Below are positions 1-8,237 of a DNA stretch of 64,000 nucleotides, piece by piece. Under the pieces are notes generated by a model, which made no database searches, was not told the origin of the DNA, and saw only the letters and a list, made by a program, of their open reading frames with translations. Origin of the DNA: Solirubrum puertoriconensis (GTDB lineage: Bacteria; Bacteroidota; Bacteroidia; Cytophagales; Hymenobacteraceae); NCBI RefSeq assembly GCF_001483135.1, contig NZ_LNAL01000006.1, forward strand, positions 558,003 to 622,002, given 5' to 3'. Made by a program: the position numbers and the translations under genes. Numbering within the stretch: the first letter of the stretch is position 1; each line of letters opens with the position of its first letter.

Positions 1-842
1 CCAAGCTCTATTTCGCGCTGGCGCAGCTCCGCCACCCGCGCCTCCACCGGGCGGGCATCGTCGGTGGCGTGGCGGGCATAGATGCGCAGCGAGCCGCCGT
101 GGGTGGGCAGTTCCTCCACGTCGAAGAGGGTAAGGCCGTGGTGAGCAAAAATGCGCTCTACGGTGTAAAACGAGAGGTAGCTGAAATGCTCGTGGTAGAT
201 GGTATCGAACTGCCGCCCTTCAATCAGGCGCAGCAAGTGCGGAAATTCCATCGTGAGCACCCCGCCGGGCTTAAGCATGATTTTGAGCCCGCCCACAAAA
301 TCGTTGATGTCGGGCACGTGGGCTAGCACGTTGTTGCCGATCAGCAAATCGGCCTGCCCGTAGGTTGAAGCTACTTCTTGGGCCGTGCGGCGCCCGAAAA
401 ACTTGCTGAGGGTGTTGATGCCCTTGCTGCGGGCGGCGTCGGCTACGTTGCCGGCCGGCTCGATGCCGAGCACCGGAATGTCTCGCTCGAGAAAGTACTG
501 CAGCAGGTAACCGTCGTTGCTGGCCACTTCCACCACAAACTCCTCCGGCCCGATGCCAAAGCGGGTAACCATTTGCTCGGTGTAGCGGCGGGCGTGGGCC
601 AGCCACGTGGTGGAGTACGAGGAGAAGTAGCAGTATTCGTCGCGGAAGATTTTATCGGCCGGCAAAAAGTCGCCGACCTGCACCAGAAAGCAGCTGCCGC
701 ACACGCGGGCGTGCAGCGGGTACTGGGCCTCGGCCCGGTTGAAGTCCTCGGGCCGCACAAAATCCTCGCACAAGGGCGACGTGCCCAGGTCGACCAGGGT
801 GGTGTGCAGCGCCTCGCCGCAGAAGCGGCAGCGGGGTTCCAT
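1..842 (-). CDS. Class I SAM-dependent C-methyltransferase with N-terminal zinc-binding domain (3' partial)
   Basis: The frame is open from an ATG at 842 down to base 1, so the C-terminus lies outside the window. Residues 1-55 carry Cys pairs at 5/8 and 48/51, the pattern of the putative zinc-binding domain that precedes sugar C-methyltransferases (TylCIII type). A SAM-binding motif VVEVASNDGYLL follows near residues 103-114, then IGNNVLAHVPDINDF and a FDTIYHEHFSYL segment typical of this family. Members methylate a carbon of NDP-keto-deoxysugars used in O-antigen or glycan synthesis, so a cytoplasmic role in surface-sugar synthesis is likely. The remnants upstream (rfbC-like and rfbF-like) belong to the same kind of pathway. 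The family is clear; the exact sugar substrate is not. Confidence 0.88.
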   Translation of the reverse strand, partial: MEPRCRFCGEALHTTLVDLGTSPLCEDFVRPEDFNRAEAQYPLHARVCGSCFLVQVGDFLPADKIFRDEYCYFSSYSTTWLAHARRYTEQMVTRFGIGPEEFVVEVASNDGYLLQYFLERDIPVLGIEPAGNVADAARSKGINTLSKFFGRRTAQEVASTYGQADLLIGNNVLAHVPDINDFVGGLKIMLKPGGVLTMEFPHLLRLIEGRQFDTIYHEHFSYLSFYTVERIFAHHGLTLFDVEELPTHGGSLRIYARHATDDARPVEARVAELRQREIEL

Positions 843-989
843 CGCGGGTTGCACTGCATGGGGCAGCGGATTGCGCCGGTTTTTTTGCGTGGCCGCGGGC
901 AGCGGGGCGGCCGATGCGGTAGGTAGTGTTGCAGTCATCAGCAGACTATTTTGTGGTCAGATGATAAAGTGGCACGAGCGCGTGCCCGA

Positions 990-1370
990 CCAATGCGGGG
1001 TAGCACACGTCGGTACCGACTTGCAGTATGAGCAAGCCCTAGGTGAAGAGGACCGGCTTGAACAGCATCCAGAAGGATGTATCCGTTCGCGCTACGCCCG
1101 CCTACTGGCTGTCGGTAATTAGCTTCTTGCCTAGGTTCACAATCACGTGGTAGGTGGCGCCGCGGGGGCAGAGTACCCGCTTGATTTCGGCGCAAGGCTC
1201 CTGCTGCATGTGCAGGGCGCGCAACATACCCCGGCGCAGATTCGACAACGAATTGTCTTGCACCGAGGCAGCCCGGTTTTCGTAGGTATCAAACTCGATT
1301 TAGCACTACGAGCGGGCAATCAAGTCCCGTCCATCGGCCATACGCCTCGCATCGAAGATGAAAACGCTAG
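990..1370 (-). pseudogene. Remnant of a dTDP-4-dehydrorhamnose 3,5-epimerase-like (RfbC-type) gene
   Basis: On the minus strand one frame reads VQDNSLSNLRRGMLRALHMQ followed by EPCAEIKRVLCPRGATYHVIVNLG, which matches the conserved core of the RfbC family (VQDN-S..-RGVLRGLH.Q, A..K.V.C..G.I.DV.VDLR). Two in-frame stops lie just upstream of this core, near 1300-1310, and a stop follows near 1102. A short piece, LQVGTDVCYPALVGHALVPLYH, around 970-1035 is left in a different reading frame. The catalytic region is therefore interrupted at both ends and cannot make a full enzyme. Intact relatives epimerise NDP-4-keto-6-deoxyhexoses. The decay fits the neighbouring rfbF remnant; the exact ends are approximate. 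Confidence 0.7.
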
Positions 1371-1624
1371 GTAGCTCGTATTGTGGAAATTATGCAGTGT
1401 GGATGGTTGCAACTGCCGGAGCAGCTGGCCGGGCGTAAGGTGGGTGCTACTTCGGCACCTAGGGGCCGTGGCAAGCAGGGGGGACGGCCTGGCGCAGCCG
1501 CCGAAGCCGATAAAGCGTTAGTTGAAGGTGCGGATGGTGGGCACGGTAACTCGCCCGCCGACAAGGGCTGCACCGGCGCCAAGAGGACTTGTGCCAGCAA
1601 CGGGTCGGCTGCGGCGGGTTCGTC

Positions 1625-1934
1625 GCCCCACACCTTGCATGCGACGGCGCCGCGCTGCCACAAGTCGGCGAGCAGGTTTTGTCGTGCAGCATGTTCCTGG
1701 GCTGCCAGAAGCCGGTGTGCCAGTGCGCTGTCACCTTGCCGTCAGCACCGAGGCGATTGAGCCACGCTTTGTCTCAGACGATGCCGTCGTGCTCGGTGAT
1801 GCCAGTGGCCGGCGTAGATATTTATGATGTGCTACAGGATGGGCCGCCCCTATCTCAACCATAGGCTTAGGGCGGACGCCGCGTTCCTCGCTGATGCGGG
1901 TGCCGTAGCCGCCCGCCAGGATAACTGCTTTCAT
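1625..1934 (-). pseudogene. Remnant of glucose-1-phosphate cytidylyltransferase (rfbF-like), internally deleted
   Basis: The start at 1934 encodes [17 protein letters not shown] followed by RPKPMVEIG, the nucleotide-binding N-terminus of RfbF-type sugar nucleotidyltransferases. A frameshift after about 30 residues moves GRPIL[13 protein letters not shown] (the GKPILWHIMKIY block of the family) into another frame. About 150 bases later HTGFWQP and LWQRGAVACKVW appear in yet other frames and match the C-terminal GFWQ.MDTLR and LW..G.APWKVW signatures. About 180 central residues expected in this roughly 257-residue family are missing, so this is a deleted and frameshifted relic. The active enzyme would make CDP-glucose for deoxysugar synthesis. 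The gene it may have been fused to or followed by (1371-1624) can no longer be recognised. Confidence 0.75.
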
Positions 1935-2478
1935 GTTTCATGTATGAAGAGCGGTTTAGGGAGAGTAGCTGATGAGTTGTCATGCACGACTTGTTTAGAG
2001 TAATGTGCACGCTAGGCAGAGCAACAGATATGATTAAAGTTATCATTAATTGAAAGTTAATTGATATTAATCCACTTATTTATTTTTTAAAGTATATACA
2101 TGATTTGATTTGTTCAATACAAGCAATAGGTAAATAACAGGTGCTTACCTGTTGAAACGCAGATTTCGTGACTTAGCCAGTTGACTGTTGCGCTGCACGT
2201 AAGGGCGGCTAAGCTGCGGCGCGGTACCTGTCGGTACGCCATGCGCATGGCTTGTCGAGGTGACGCCGTTTGGGTGTAGTGGCATTAGGAGGCTAGGAGC
2301 GGAACCAGCGCGTTAACTCAGGCTTACGGCCCTGTTTTGATGCCATGAACTCGTGACCTTTTCCGGTTGGTGGTTTGCGCCACACCTGCCTTAATGCTCC
2401 TTAAGTACTTCGGAGCAAGACACGCCAACCTACTCAGGCCGGCAACCGTACCCGGCAGCACCCGCCAAGCCGCTGCCT
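1935..2478. other. Gene-free spacer with an AT-rich core
   Basis: No convincing gene is visible. Bases about 2020-2150 are strikingly AT-rich compared with the surrounding GC-rich sequence, with runs such as TTATTTATTTTTTAAAG. The flanks are GC-rich and contain only short open frames without recognisable motifs. It separates the decayed sugar cluster from the GAF-domain gene and could hold a promoter or a breakpoint. Confidence 0.5.
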
Positions 2479-3024
2479 ATGCCCGCTCCCGATACTGCCG
2501 AACTCGAACAAACCCTAGGTCAAAACCAAGTGCCCGAAGCCGCTCTTGAACAGGCACTAGCCCAAATCGGCCACCACCTGCGCGCCGACCGGTGCTTTCT
2601 GTACGTGCGCAACCCTGAGCGTGGCCGGGGCCGCATTGCCTTGGTGTGGCGCCTCGATGAAGCCGTGCCCGACCCGCGCCACCCGTGGCAAGACGACACC
2701 GGCGAGCTGCCACAGCAAGACCCGCTGTTCCGGGCTGCTCTGGCTGCACAACCCTCGGTGTTTGTGGATGACGTAGAAGCCGCCGGCCCCGAGGTACTCA
2801 ACCGCGAGTTCGAGCGGAAAACCTTTGGGCACCGGGCACTGGTGCATGCCCACATCGTGGACGAAGCCGGCCAGCTGTGGGCCATTTTGCAGCCTTGCGT
2901 ATTCGACCACCCTCGCCACTGGACGCCCGCCGAACGCGCGTACATTGAAGCGGCGCTGCCGTTGCTGCTGCCCGTGGTGCAGGCCTACATGCACGGGCAG
3001 AATACTCCCGAACAGCTGCCCTAG
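2479..3024 (+). CDS. GAF domain-containing protein
   Basis: This 181-residue soluble protein is essentially one GAF domain. It opens with an amphipathic helix (LEQALAQIGHHLRADRCFLYV, in two parts: helix 7-25 and strand 36-42) and continues with the alternating strands, the VFVDDVEA turn and the terminal helix (RAYIEAALPLLLPVVQAYM in shorter pieces) expected for the fold. There is no kinase, cyclase or output domain, so it is a stand-alone sensor or binding module. No cofactor-binding Cys or His of phytochromes stands out. The next gene is convergent and unrelated. The domain call is fairly safe; the ligand and role are unknown. Confidence 0.75.
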   Translation: MPAPDTAELEQTLGQNQVPEAALEQALAQIGHHLRADRCFLYVRNPERGRGRIALVWRLDEAVPDPRHPWQDDTGELPQQDPLFRAALAAQPSVFVDDVEAAGPEVLNREFERKTFGHRALVHAHIVDEAGQLWAILQPCVFDHPRHWTPAERAYIEAALPLLLPVVQAYMHGQNTPEQLP

Positions 3025-3037
3025 GTGCTGGTGGCTT

Positions 3038-3679
3038 TTACCCAGCTTGGGTGCCGTTTAGCTCGTGCTGCAGGGCTTCGAAAAACAGGCCTACGTGGTA
3101 GCCATCGGCCAGGCCGTGGTGTACGTTCACGGCTACAGGCATCAGCAGCTGTTCGCCCACCTTGCGGTAGCGGCCCACCGAAAGTTTGGGGATGCTATCG
3201 GGGTGGGAGAAAGAGCGGGCGTGGGTGAGGCCCGTAAACGACAGCCACGGAATAGCCGAAAAATGCACTACATCGAGGCGGGCGGCATTGGGGCTCAGCC
3301 GCAGGCCGGTGCTCTGCTGCACGGCCTCCATTTCGGCCGACAGCCCTAGGCCAAACTGAGTAAGCTCGGCGGCGTAGGGCACAAAGGAAAAGGCAAACGT
3401 GGAGTCGGGGCGGGTGAGCGTGGCCGATACGTGCACCTCGTCGTAACAGTACACTTGCCCGTCTTCGATGCGGTAGCGGAAGGCTTCGACCTGGTTAACG
3501 GCACGCAGCACCGCATGCAGGTACACCTGAAAAAACGAGACACCTAGGGCTTTGGCACGCTCGTACGCTGCGCTTACCTCCACATCGGCCACAATGCCAA
3601 AAAACGGCTCCTCGAAGGCGGAGAAGAAGGCAAAATGCTCGCGGCGGTTCCAGGTGGCTAAGTCAATCGGCTGCTTCAT
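3038..3679 (-). CDS. Chloramphenicol acetyltransferase-like acyltransferase
   Basis: The 213-residue product resembles the CAT (CatA/CatB3-unrelated, trimeric CoA-dependent) family along its length: an N-terminus MKQPIDLATWNRREHF..F typical of CATs, and the catalytic HHGLADG motif (HHxxxDG) at residues 187-193. The ATG at 3679 is preferred to an upstream TTG at 3688 because CAT proteins begin exactly here. Family members transfer acetyl groups from acetyl-CoA to hydroxyls, classically of chloramphenicol, but many chromosomal Bacteroidota relatives have no shown antibiotic activity, so resistance is only a possibility. The gene is divergent from the HAD gene at 3733 with only 53 bases between the start codons. 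Confidence 0.85.
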   Translation of the reverse strand: MKQPIDLATWNRREHFAFFSAFEEPFFGIVADVEVSAAYERAKALGVSFFQVYLHAVLRAVNQVEAFRYRIEDGQVYCYDEVHVSATLTRPDSTFAFSFVPYAAELTQFGLGLSAEMEAVQQSTGLRLSPNAARLDVVHFSAIPWLSFTGLTHARSFSHPDSIPKLSVGRYRKVGEQLLMPVAVNVHHGLADGYHVGLFFEALQHELNGTQAG

Positions 3680-3694
3680 GGGGCGCAAGTTCGG

Positions 3695-3702
3695 TAACTT
3701 TG
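3695..3702 (+). promoter_or_regulatory. Bacteroidota -7 element (TAACTTTG) for the HAD gene
   Basis: TAACTTTG matches the TAnnTTTG -7 consensus of Bacteroidota sigma factor. It lies about 30 bases upstream of the ATG at 3733, which supports that ATG over the TTG at 3700 that overlaps the element. Confidence 0.5.
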
Positions 3703-3732
3703 CCCGGCATCCGTACGCTTACCATTGTCTCC

Positions 3733-4446
3733 ATGCCTGCTCCTAAGCTCGTAGCCTTCGACGCCGACGATACCCTGTGGCCCAACCAGCCGCACTACGA
3801 CTACGCCGAAGCCCAACTCTACGAACTGCTTACCCACTACGCCGACGCCGACACCCTAGGTCAGCACTTTTACCAGGTGCAGCGCCGCAACTTACCGCTG
3901 TTTGGCTACGGCGCCAAGTCGTTTATGCTGGGCATGATCGAGACGGTAATCGAGCTAACCCACGGCCGCGTTACGGGCCACGAAATTCAGCAGATACTCG
4001 AATACGGCAAGCGCCTGCTCGATTTTCCCATCGAGCTGCTGCCCCACGTGCCCGAGGTACTAACCACCCTCAAAGAGCGCAAAATACCGCTGATGCTGCT
4101 CACCAAAGGTGACTTGTTCGACCAAGAAAGCAAGCTAGCCCGCTCTGGCCTAGGCGAGTACTTCGACCACCTGGAGATTGTGAGCGAGAAGAACGAGGAT
4201 ACCTACCGCCGCATTCTGGCGCGTTACCAATTGCTGCCCGAGGAGTTCCTGATGATCGGCAACTCGTTGAAATCCGACGTGCTGCCCGTAGCGTGCCTAG
4301 GTGCTCACGCCGTGTACGTGCCCTACCACACCACCTGGATACACGAACGCGTACCTGCCGAAGAACTCGAAGGCGTGGCCTTCCACCAGATCAGTTCCCT
4401 TGCCGAAGTACCTGATTACCTAACCGAACTAGAGCTACAAGGTTAA
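3733..4446 (+). CDS. HAD-superfamily hydrolase (phosphatase)
   Basis: The 237-residue protein has all four HAD motifs: motif I FDADDTLW (nucleophile Asp10, acid Asp12), motif II LLTKGD near 127, a conserved Lys in VSEKNEDTY, and motif IV GNSLKSD. The helical cap sits between motif I and II (C1 type). HAD enzymes of this shape dephosphorylate small metabolites in the cytoplasm; the substrate cannot be read from sequence. The start at 3733 is chosen because translation from the TTG at 3700 would overlap the -7 promoter element and add residues without family support. Its promoter region is shared with the divergent CAT-like gene. Confidence 0.87.
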   Translation: MPAPKLVAFDADDTLWPNQPHYDYAEAQLYELLTHYADADTLGQHFYQVQRRNLPLFGYGAKSFMLGMIETVIELTHGRVTGHEIQQILEYGKRLLDFPIELLPHVPEVLTTLKERKIPLMLLTKGDLFDQESKLARSGLGEYFDHLEIVSEKNEDTYRRILARYQLLPEEFLMIGNSLKSDVLPVACLGAHAVYVPYHTTWIHERVPAEELEGVAFHQISSLAEVPDYLTELELQG

Positions 4447-4448
4447 AG

Positions 4449-4510
4449 AGCTAGTTTCCCTCCTCAGATGAATTCCGCGTTTCGAGCGGCGTGGGCTAGG
4501 GGTGGTTGAC
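4449..4510. repeat. Copy of a dispersed repeat (CTAGTTCCCCTCCTCAGATGA ... GGGCTAGGGGTGGTTGA family, degenerate)
   Basis: AGCTAGTTTCCCTCCTCAG at 4449 and GGGCTAGGGGTGGTTGAC ending at 4510 are the two ends of a module that appears intact as an inverted pair at 49820-49980 and again at 30943-30997. The centre differs between copies. Confidence 0.65.
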
Positions 4511-4530
4511 CTCTAGTTGTGTACCAAAGG

Positions 4531-4719
4531 CGTCATGCTGAGCTTATCGAACCGACGGTCGGCTTAGTCCTTTACCAATGATATTGGAGAGTATTCTCGT
4601 CTGGGAACAGGAGTCACTATCTGTGGACGCGGACTACAACCGAAGGTCGGCGTAGCCAAAGGCCGCGCTACACCGGGCAACGAAGCGGGGGAGATGCTTC
4701 GACTATGCTCAGCATGACG
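4531..4719. repeat. MITE/REP-like element bounded by 13-bp inverted repeats
   Basis: CGTCATGCTGAGC at 4531-4543 is exactly inverted as GCTCAGCATGACG at 4707-4719, and the similarity extends imperfectly inward. The interior contains a hairpin-like GCGGACTAC...GTAGCC...GCGCTACAC piece related to the repeat at 12153-12238. No ORF is contained. Together with 4449-4510 it fills the 321-base gap between the HAD gene and the LytTR regulator. Confidence 0.6.
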
Positions 4720-4767
4720 TTTTGAGTTAAATAGTTCTGTGTCCAGCGCTTCTGGCAGCAGAGGAAA

Positions 4768-5541
4768 CTAACCCTCCAACCAATTCTTCACCGCCGCAGC
4801 CTTTTCGCGACTTACAATCACCTCATCGTTAGGTGCCGGTTGCAAATCGAGCTTCAGCTTGCCGTTGAACCACGGATGCAGGCGCTGCACGGCCGATAGC
4901 TGGGCAATAAACTGCCGGTTGAGGCGAAAAAACTGCTTAGCATCGAGCAACTGCTCGAGCTGCTCCAAGGTGTAATCGACGAGGTAGCGTTGCCCTAGGT
5001 GCGTAACGAGCGTAACGGTTTCGTTGCGGCTCTGGAACCACGCAATGTCGGTGGCTTGAATGGGTAACAGCTGCTCGCCTTGCCGCACCAAAAACCGCGT
5101 TTTGGGTTGCGGTGCTGCCGATTGCGTGTTGGTGTTGAGCAAGCTTTGCAGGCGCTGCGCCACCTCCGAGGCAGCCAAAGCGGGGCTGTGCCACTGCCGC
5201 AGCTTTTGCAGGGCGGTTTGCAGCTCGGCCAACTTAATGGGCTTCAGCAGGTAATCAACGCTGTGTGTTTTGAACGCTTGCAGGGCGTACTGATCATAAG
5301 CCGTGGTGAAGATGACGGGCGTGGTAACCACCAGCTGATCGAACACATCAAGGCTGATGCCGTCGGCGAGGTGGATATCGGCCAGAATGAGGTGCGGCTC
5401 GGGGTGGGTGCGCAGCCACTCCACGGCCCCGGCTACGGTGTCGCAGTGGGCAACTACCTGCGCATCGGGGGCGGCTTGGGCAAGCAGGCGCTGCAGCCGC
5501 TCGGCCGCCGGATATTCGTCTTCGAGCAGTAAAACGTTCAT
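4768..5541 (-). CDS. LytTR-family response regulator
   Basis: The 257-residue protein has a receiver domain at 1-120 with acidic residues Glu7/Asp8, phospho-acceptor Asp55 in LILADIHL and Lys100 in DYLLKPIK. A LytTR DNA-binding domain occupies about 148-255, including FFRLNRQFIAQL and the end KLKLDLQP. Such regulators bind direct repeats upstream of target genes after phosphorylation by a LytS-type kinase. The partner kinase is immediately upstream (42-base gap) and the two are probably co-transcribed with the two membrane-protein genes before it. Which genes it controls cannot be told from the window; the operon itself is a common target. Confidence 0.93.
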   Translation of the reverse strand: MNVLLLEDEYPAAERLQRLLAQAAPDAQVVAHCDTVAGAVEWLRTHPEPHLILADIHLADGISLDVFDQLVVTTPVIFTTAYDQYALQAFKTHSVDYLLKPIKLAELQTALQKLRQWHSPALAASEVAQRLQSLLNTNTQSAAPQPKTRFLVRQGEQLLPIQATDIAWFQSRNETVTLVTHLGQRYLVDYTLEQLEQLLDAKQFFRLNRQFIAQLSAVQRLHPWFNGKLKLDLQPAPNDEVIVSREKAAAVKNWLEG

Positions 5542-5583
5542 CAGGGTGGTGCCAATTCAGTGGAGGTGCTACCCAGGGCTGCT

Positions 5584-6642
5584 TTAGCTGGCCAGGGCTT
5601 TGCTGCCGAGCTCGGCGCCCGTGGGCTCAGGAGCCAGCAAGGGCAACTGCACGCTGAAGGTAGTTGCCTCGTCGAGCACCGCAACGGGGCGCTGCGGAGC
5701 CAGCAGGGCATACCGCTCGCGAATGTTGCGCAGGCCCGTGCCGGTGCTGGGCCCCAGGCTGGTGATGCGGGCGCGGCGGGCATTGAGCACCGTTAGCCAG
5801 CCATCGGCGGTGGCGGCTACGTGCACGTGCAGCGGATTTTGGCGCGAGGCTTCGTTATGCTTCAGGGCATTTTCGATGAGCAGCTGCACGCTAAGCGGGG
5901 CCACCCGGTGCTCGAGCAACTCGGCGGGCACCGCTAGGCTTACCTGCAGGTTGTCGCGCAAGCGGGCTTTTTGCAGCGCCACGTAGGCCTCCACAAACGC
6001 CAGCTCGTCGTGCAGCGGCACCAGGCTCCGCTCGCGGCTCAGCAGCACGTAGCGGTACACATCGGCGAGGCGCTCCACAAAGTCCTGGGCGGGCTCGTTG
6101 TCGGGCTCGATGAGGGCCGAGAGCGTGTTGAGGGAGTTGAACAGAAAATGCGGATCGAGCTGCTGCTGCAGGGCTTCGAGCTGGGCGCGTTGGTTGGCGC
6201 TTTGCAGCTGCTCGGCCCGCCGCACGTTTTGCTCCCACTGCAGAAAAAAATGTCGGCTTTCGTAGCCCAGCTGCACCACCGTGGTAGGTATCAGATCGAA
6301 GATAATTTGCTGCGCCATAAACGCAGGCGCTAGGCTGAAGTATTGCGGCATGAACAGGTGCATGAGCGCTACTAAGCCAATGGTAGCCAAGCTGGTGTAG
6401 AGCAAGCTGCCCACGGCCAACCACCACAGGCGCCGGGCCGTTTGGTGCACCTCTGGAAAGCGTTGCAACAACACATCCCAGAGGGCGCGGTTGCCCAGCC
6501 ACAGCACCGCCGTGAAGAGCAGCGACACGGCCCAACTAACCAAGAACACCGGCCACGAGAGCAAGTGGCCGCCGTTGCCGAGCAGCACAATGAGTAGGCT
6601 GAGCAGCGGTATTCCGATTAGGCGAATGCGACGGTCGTTCAT
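5584..6642 (-). CDS. LytS/YpdA-type sensor histidine kinase
   Basis: The 352-residue protein starts with a membrane domain of about four helices (roughly 8-120, no large periplasmic loop), followed by a coiled-coil segment and a His_kinase domain with the phospho-acceptor His165 in QLDPHFLFNSLN. The C-terminal ATPase part has the N-box LIENALKHN and the GTGLRNIRERY G-box. ATG 6642 (MNDRRIRLIGIP) is preferred; the longer frame from 6687 begins at the last codon of the upstream gene and adds 15 unlikely residues. It should phosphorylate the LytTR regulator encoded next. A short four-helix sensor domain suggests sensing within the membrane. Confidence 0.92.
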   Translation of the reverse strand: MNDRRIRLIGIPLLSLLIVLLGNGGHLLSWPVFLVSWAVSLLFTAVLWLGNRALWDVLLQRFPEVHQTARRLWWLAVGSLLYTSLATIGLVALMHLFMPQYFSLAPAFMAQQIIFDLIPTTVVQLGYESRHFFLQWEQNVRRAEQLQSANQRAQLEALQQQLDPHFLFNSLNTLSALIEPDNEPAQDFVERLADVYRYVLLSRERSLVPLHDELAFVEAYVALQKARLRDNLQVSLAVPAELLEHRVAPLSVQLLIENALKHNEASRQNPLHVHVAATADGWLTVLNARRARITSLGPSTGTGLRNIRERYALLAPQRPVAVLDEATTFSVQLPLLAPEPTGAELGSKALAS

Positions 6643-6687
6643 GGCGAAGAGCTGACGGCCCCTGGGAAGCGCCGTGAAGATAACCAC

Positions 6688-7548
6688 CTAGGGCAGTGAA
6701 ACGAGCGGCAGGCCCTGCACGGCATGCCAGTACAGCCACGCTACGCCGCCGGCATAGAGCGCGGCAAACAGTACCACACTTAGGGCCTGAACGTTGGGCC
6801 GTAGCTGCGGCAGGTAGCGCGTAATCAGCCAGCCTACCAGCGGTATGGCTTGCAGCGCGTGCAGACCCAGGAAGTGCGCGGCGCGCAAATCACCGTGGCG
6901 GGTGCTCCAGCCCAGTAAGGGCAGGCCGGCGCCGCCGTCGGCGGCGCCTACGGTGTGCGCCAGGCGAGCCGACATGCTGCCGCCCACCGCGCTGCCTACC
7001 AGGAACAAAATCAACCCTAGGCGCATGCCCCAAACCCAGGCCGAGGAGCCGTGGGGCCGGTGCCGGAACATCAGCCAAATGGCCCACACAATGGCAATGG
7101 TGTTGATGAGGATAAACACGCCCATCAGCTGAAACACAACGGCATCGAATAAGGAGCTGATGTTGAAGTGCGAGGTAGTGCCGCGCGCGGCTTGCAGGTA
7201 CACGCAGCTGATTTCGATGGCCAGGGCCACGCCCACCAAGCGCCCGATGCGGCGGGCACTGCGTTGCACCTGCGCGGGCAAATCGGCCAGCAGCCACGCC
7301 AACGACCACAAGTACACCACCCCAGCAATGCTGAACTTAATGGGCTTTACCCACACGTTGAGCCCCGTTACGGTGCGCTCATCCAAAGGCCATAGCACCA
7401 GGGCTGCCGCCATTAGCGCTACGTGCAGCCAGCCAGCCCAGGCCAACGCCGGTTGGCAACCGTGGATGATGCGCAGCCAGGTGGGGCGCTTGAGCAACGC
7501 GGCAGGAACTGCCTCAACGGCCATGGCGGGGGCAAGTGCAGTTTTCAT
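6688..7548 (-). CDS. Polytopic membrane protein, about seven helices
   Basis: The 286-residue protein has about seven hydrophobic helices (near 35-52, 70-88, 102-120, 133-157, 172-190, 225-240 and 255-275). Polar residues embedded in or near helices, including TSHFNISS and RHGDLRAAHFLGLHALQ, could bind a cofactor or metal. I recognise no named family with certainty. It sits between the ABA4-like gene (36 bases upstream) and the LytS kinase (45 bases downstream), all in the same direction, so it is probably part of the same operon and may be the sensed or regulated component. Function unknown. Confidence 0.8.
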   Translation of the reverse strand: MKTALAPAMAVEAVPAALLKRPTWLRIIHGCQPALAWAGWLHVALMAAALVLWPLDERTVTGLNVWVKPIKFSIAGVVYLWSLAWLLADLPAQVQRSARRIGRLVGVALAIEISCVYLQAARGTTSHFNISSLFDAVVFQLMGVFILINTIAIVWAIWLMFRHRPHGSSAWVWGMRLGLILFLVGSAVGGSMSARLAHTVGAADGGAGLPLLGWSTRHGDLRAAHFLGLHALQAIPLVGWLITRYLPQLRPNVQALSVVLFAALYAGGVAWLYWHAVQGLPLVSLP

Positions 7549-7584
7549 AGGTCAGAAAGGGCTGGTTGTGTAAGTGCAGATGGG

Positions 7585-8040
7585 TTAGGCAAGCGTAGTG
7601 GTAGCAACCTCGGTGGCAGGAGCGGGGCGCAACAGGCGCAACCCAGCGTAGAGCAGCAGCCCAAGCGGGCCTACCAGGAAGGTGAACAACAGGGCCGGAA
7701 TTAGCAGCACGTGCGGCAGGCCGCGGCGCTCGGCATCGCGCACTTCCCAAATGCCCACGCACAAATCAAAGCACAGGTAGTGCGCCCAGCCGGCGGTTAG
7801 GGCCCACGGGTCGCGGAACAAGGCGGCCACTTCGGCCAGCGAGCCGAAGCCGCCTTCGCCGCCGTGCTGGCCTAGGTAGTGCACCACCAACAAGCAGCCG
7901 TAGGCGGCGGCGTAAAGCAGCGGCCAGGCGCCGCTGCGTACCAAGCGGCGCGTAACCACCCAGCGCGGGGCCACGGCCAGCAGCAGCCAGGCCGGCAATA
8001 TCAGCGTGTTGGCGATGGTAAAGGCGAGTTCGGGCGTCAT
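7585..8040 (-). CDS. ABA4-like family membrane protein (DUF4281)
   Basis: The 151-residue product has four hydrophobic helices and the DUF4281 pattern WAHYLCFDLCVGIWEVRD at about 95-112 followed by LLFTFLVGPLGLLLYAGLR. ABA4 of plants is needed for neoxanthin synthesis; bacterial relatives are mostly uncharacterised but occur in pigmented species. The ATG at 8040 is chosen because the frame upstream (to 8232) has no family similarity. It is the first gene of a four-gene minus-strand run ending with a LytS/LytTR pair. A link with carotenoid chemistry is inference from the family name only. Confidence 0.8.
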   Translation of the reverse strand: MTPELAFTIANTLILPAWLLLAVAPRWVVTRRLVRSGAWPLLYAAAYGCLLVVHYLGQHGGEGGFGSLAEVAALFRDPWALTAGWAHYLCFDLCVGIWEVRDAERRGLPHVLLIPALLFTFLVGPLGLLLYAGLRLLRPAPATEVATTTLA

Positions 8041-8237
8041 GGTGGAGCGGCGGTGTAGTACAGCTCGAAAGTACTGCCGCGCGGGGCCGGGTGGTAGCGC
8101 AACCCGGGCGAAACGGACTACCCGCCGGGTGAACTGTAGCAAGCCACCGGGCGAACCGCAGCACAAACAATTGGTCCTGCCAGGGTTATTTACCTGGATT
8201 TGGCCCGCGCTGCCGACACCTAAGCTGCCCACGCCCG

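Noticed and set aside
938-1195. 85-residue minus-strand open frame in the decayed sugar region
   Set aside because: It is an out-of-frame reading of the epimerase remnant and does not carry that family's residues.
2367-2549. Open frame of 60 residues upstream of the GAF gene
   Set aside because: It overlaps the GAF gene in another frame, has many Arg/Ser typical of shadow frames, and starts with no support.
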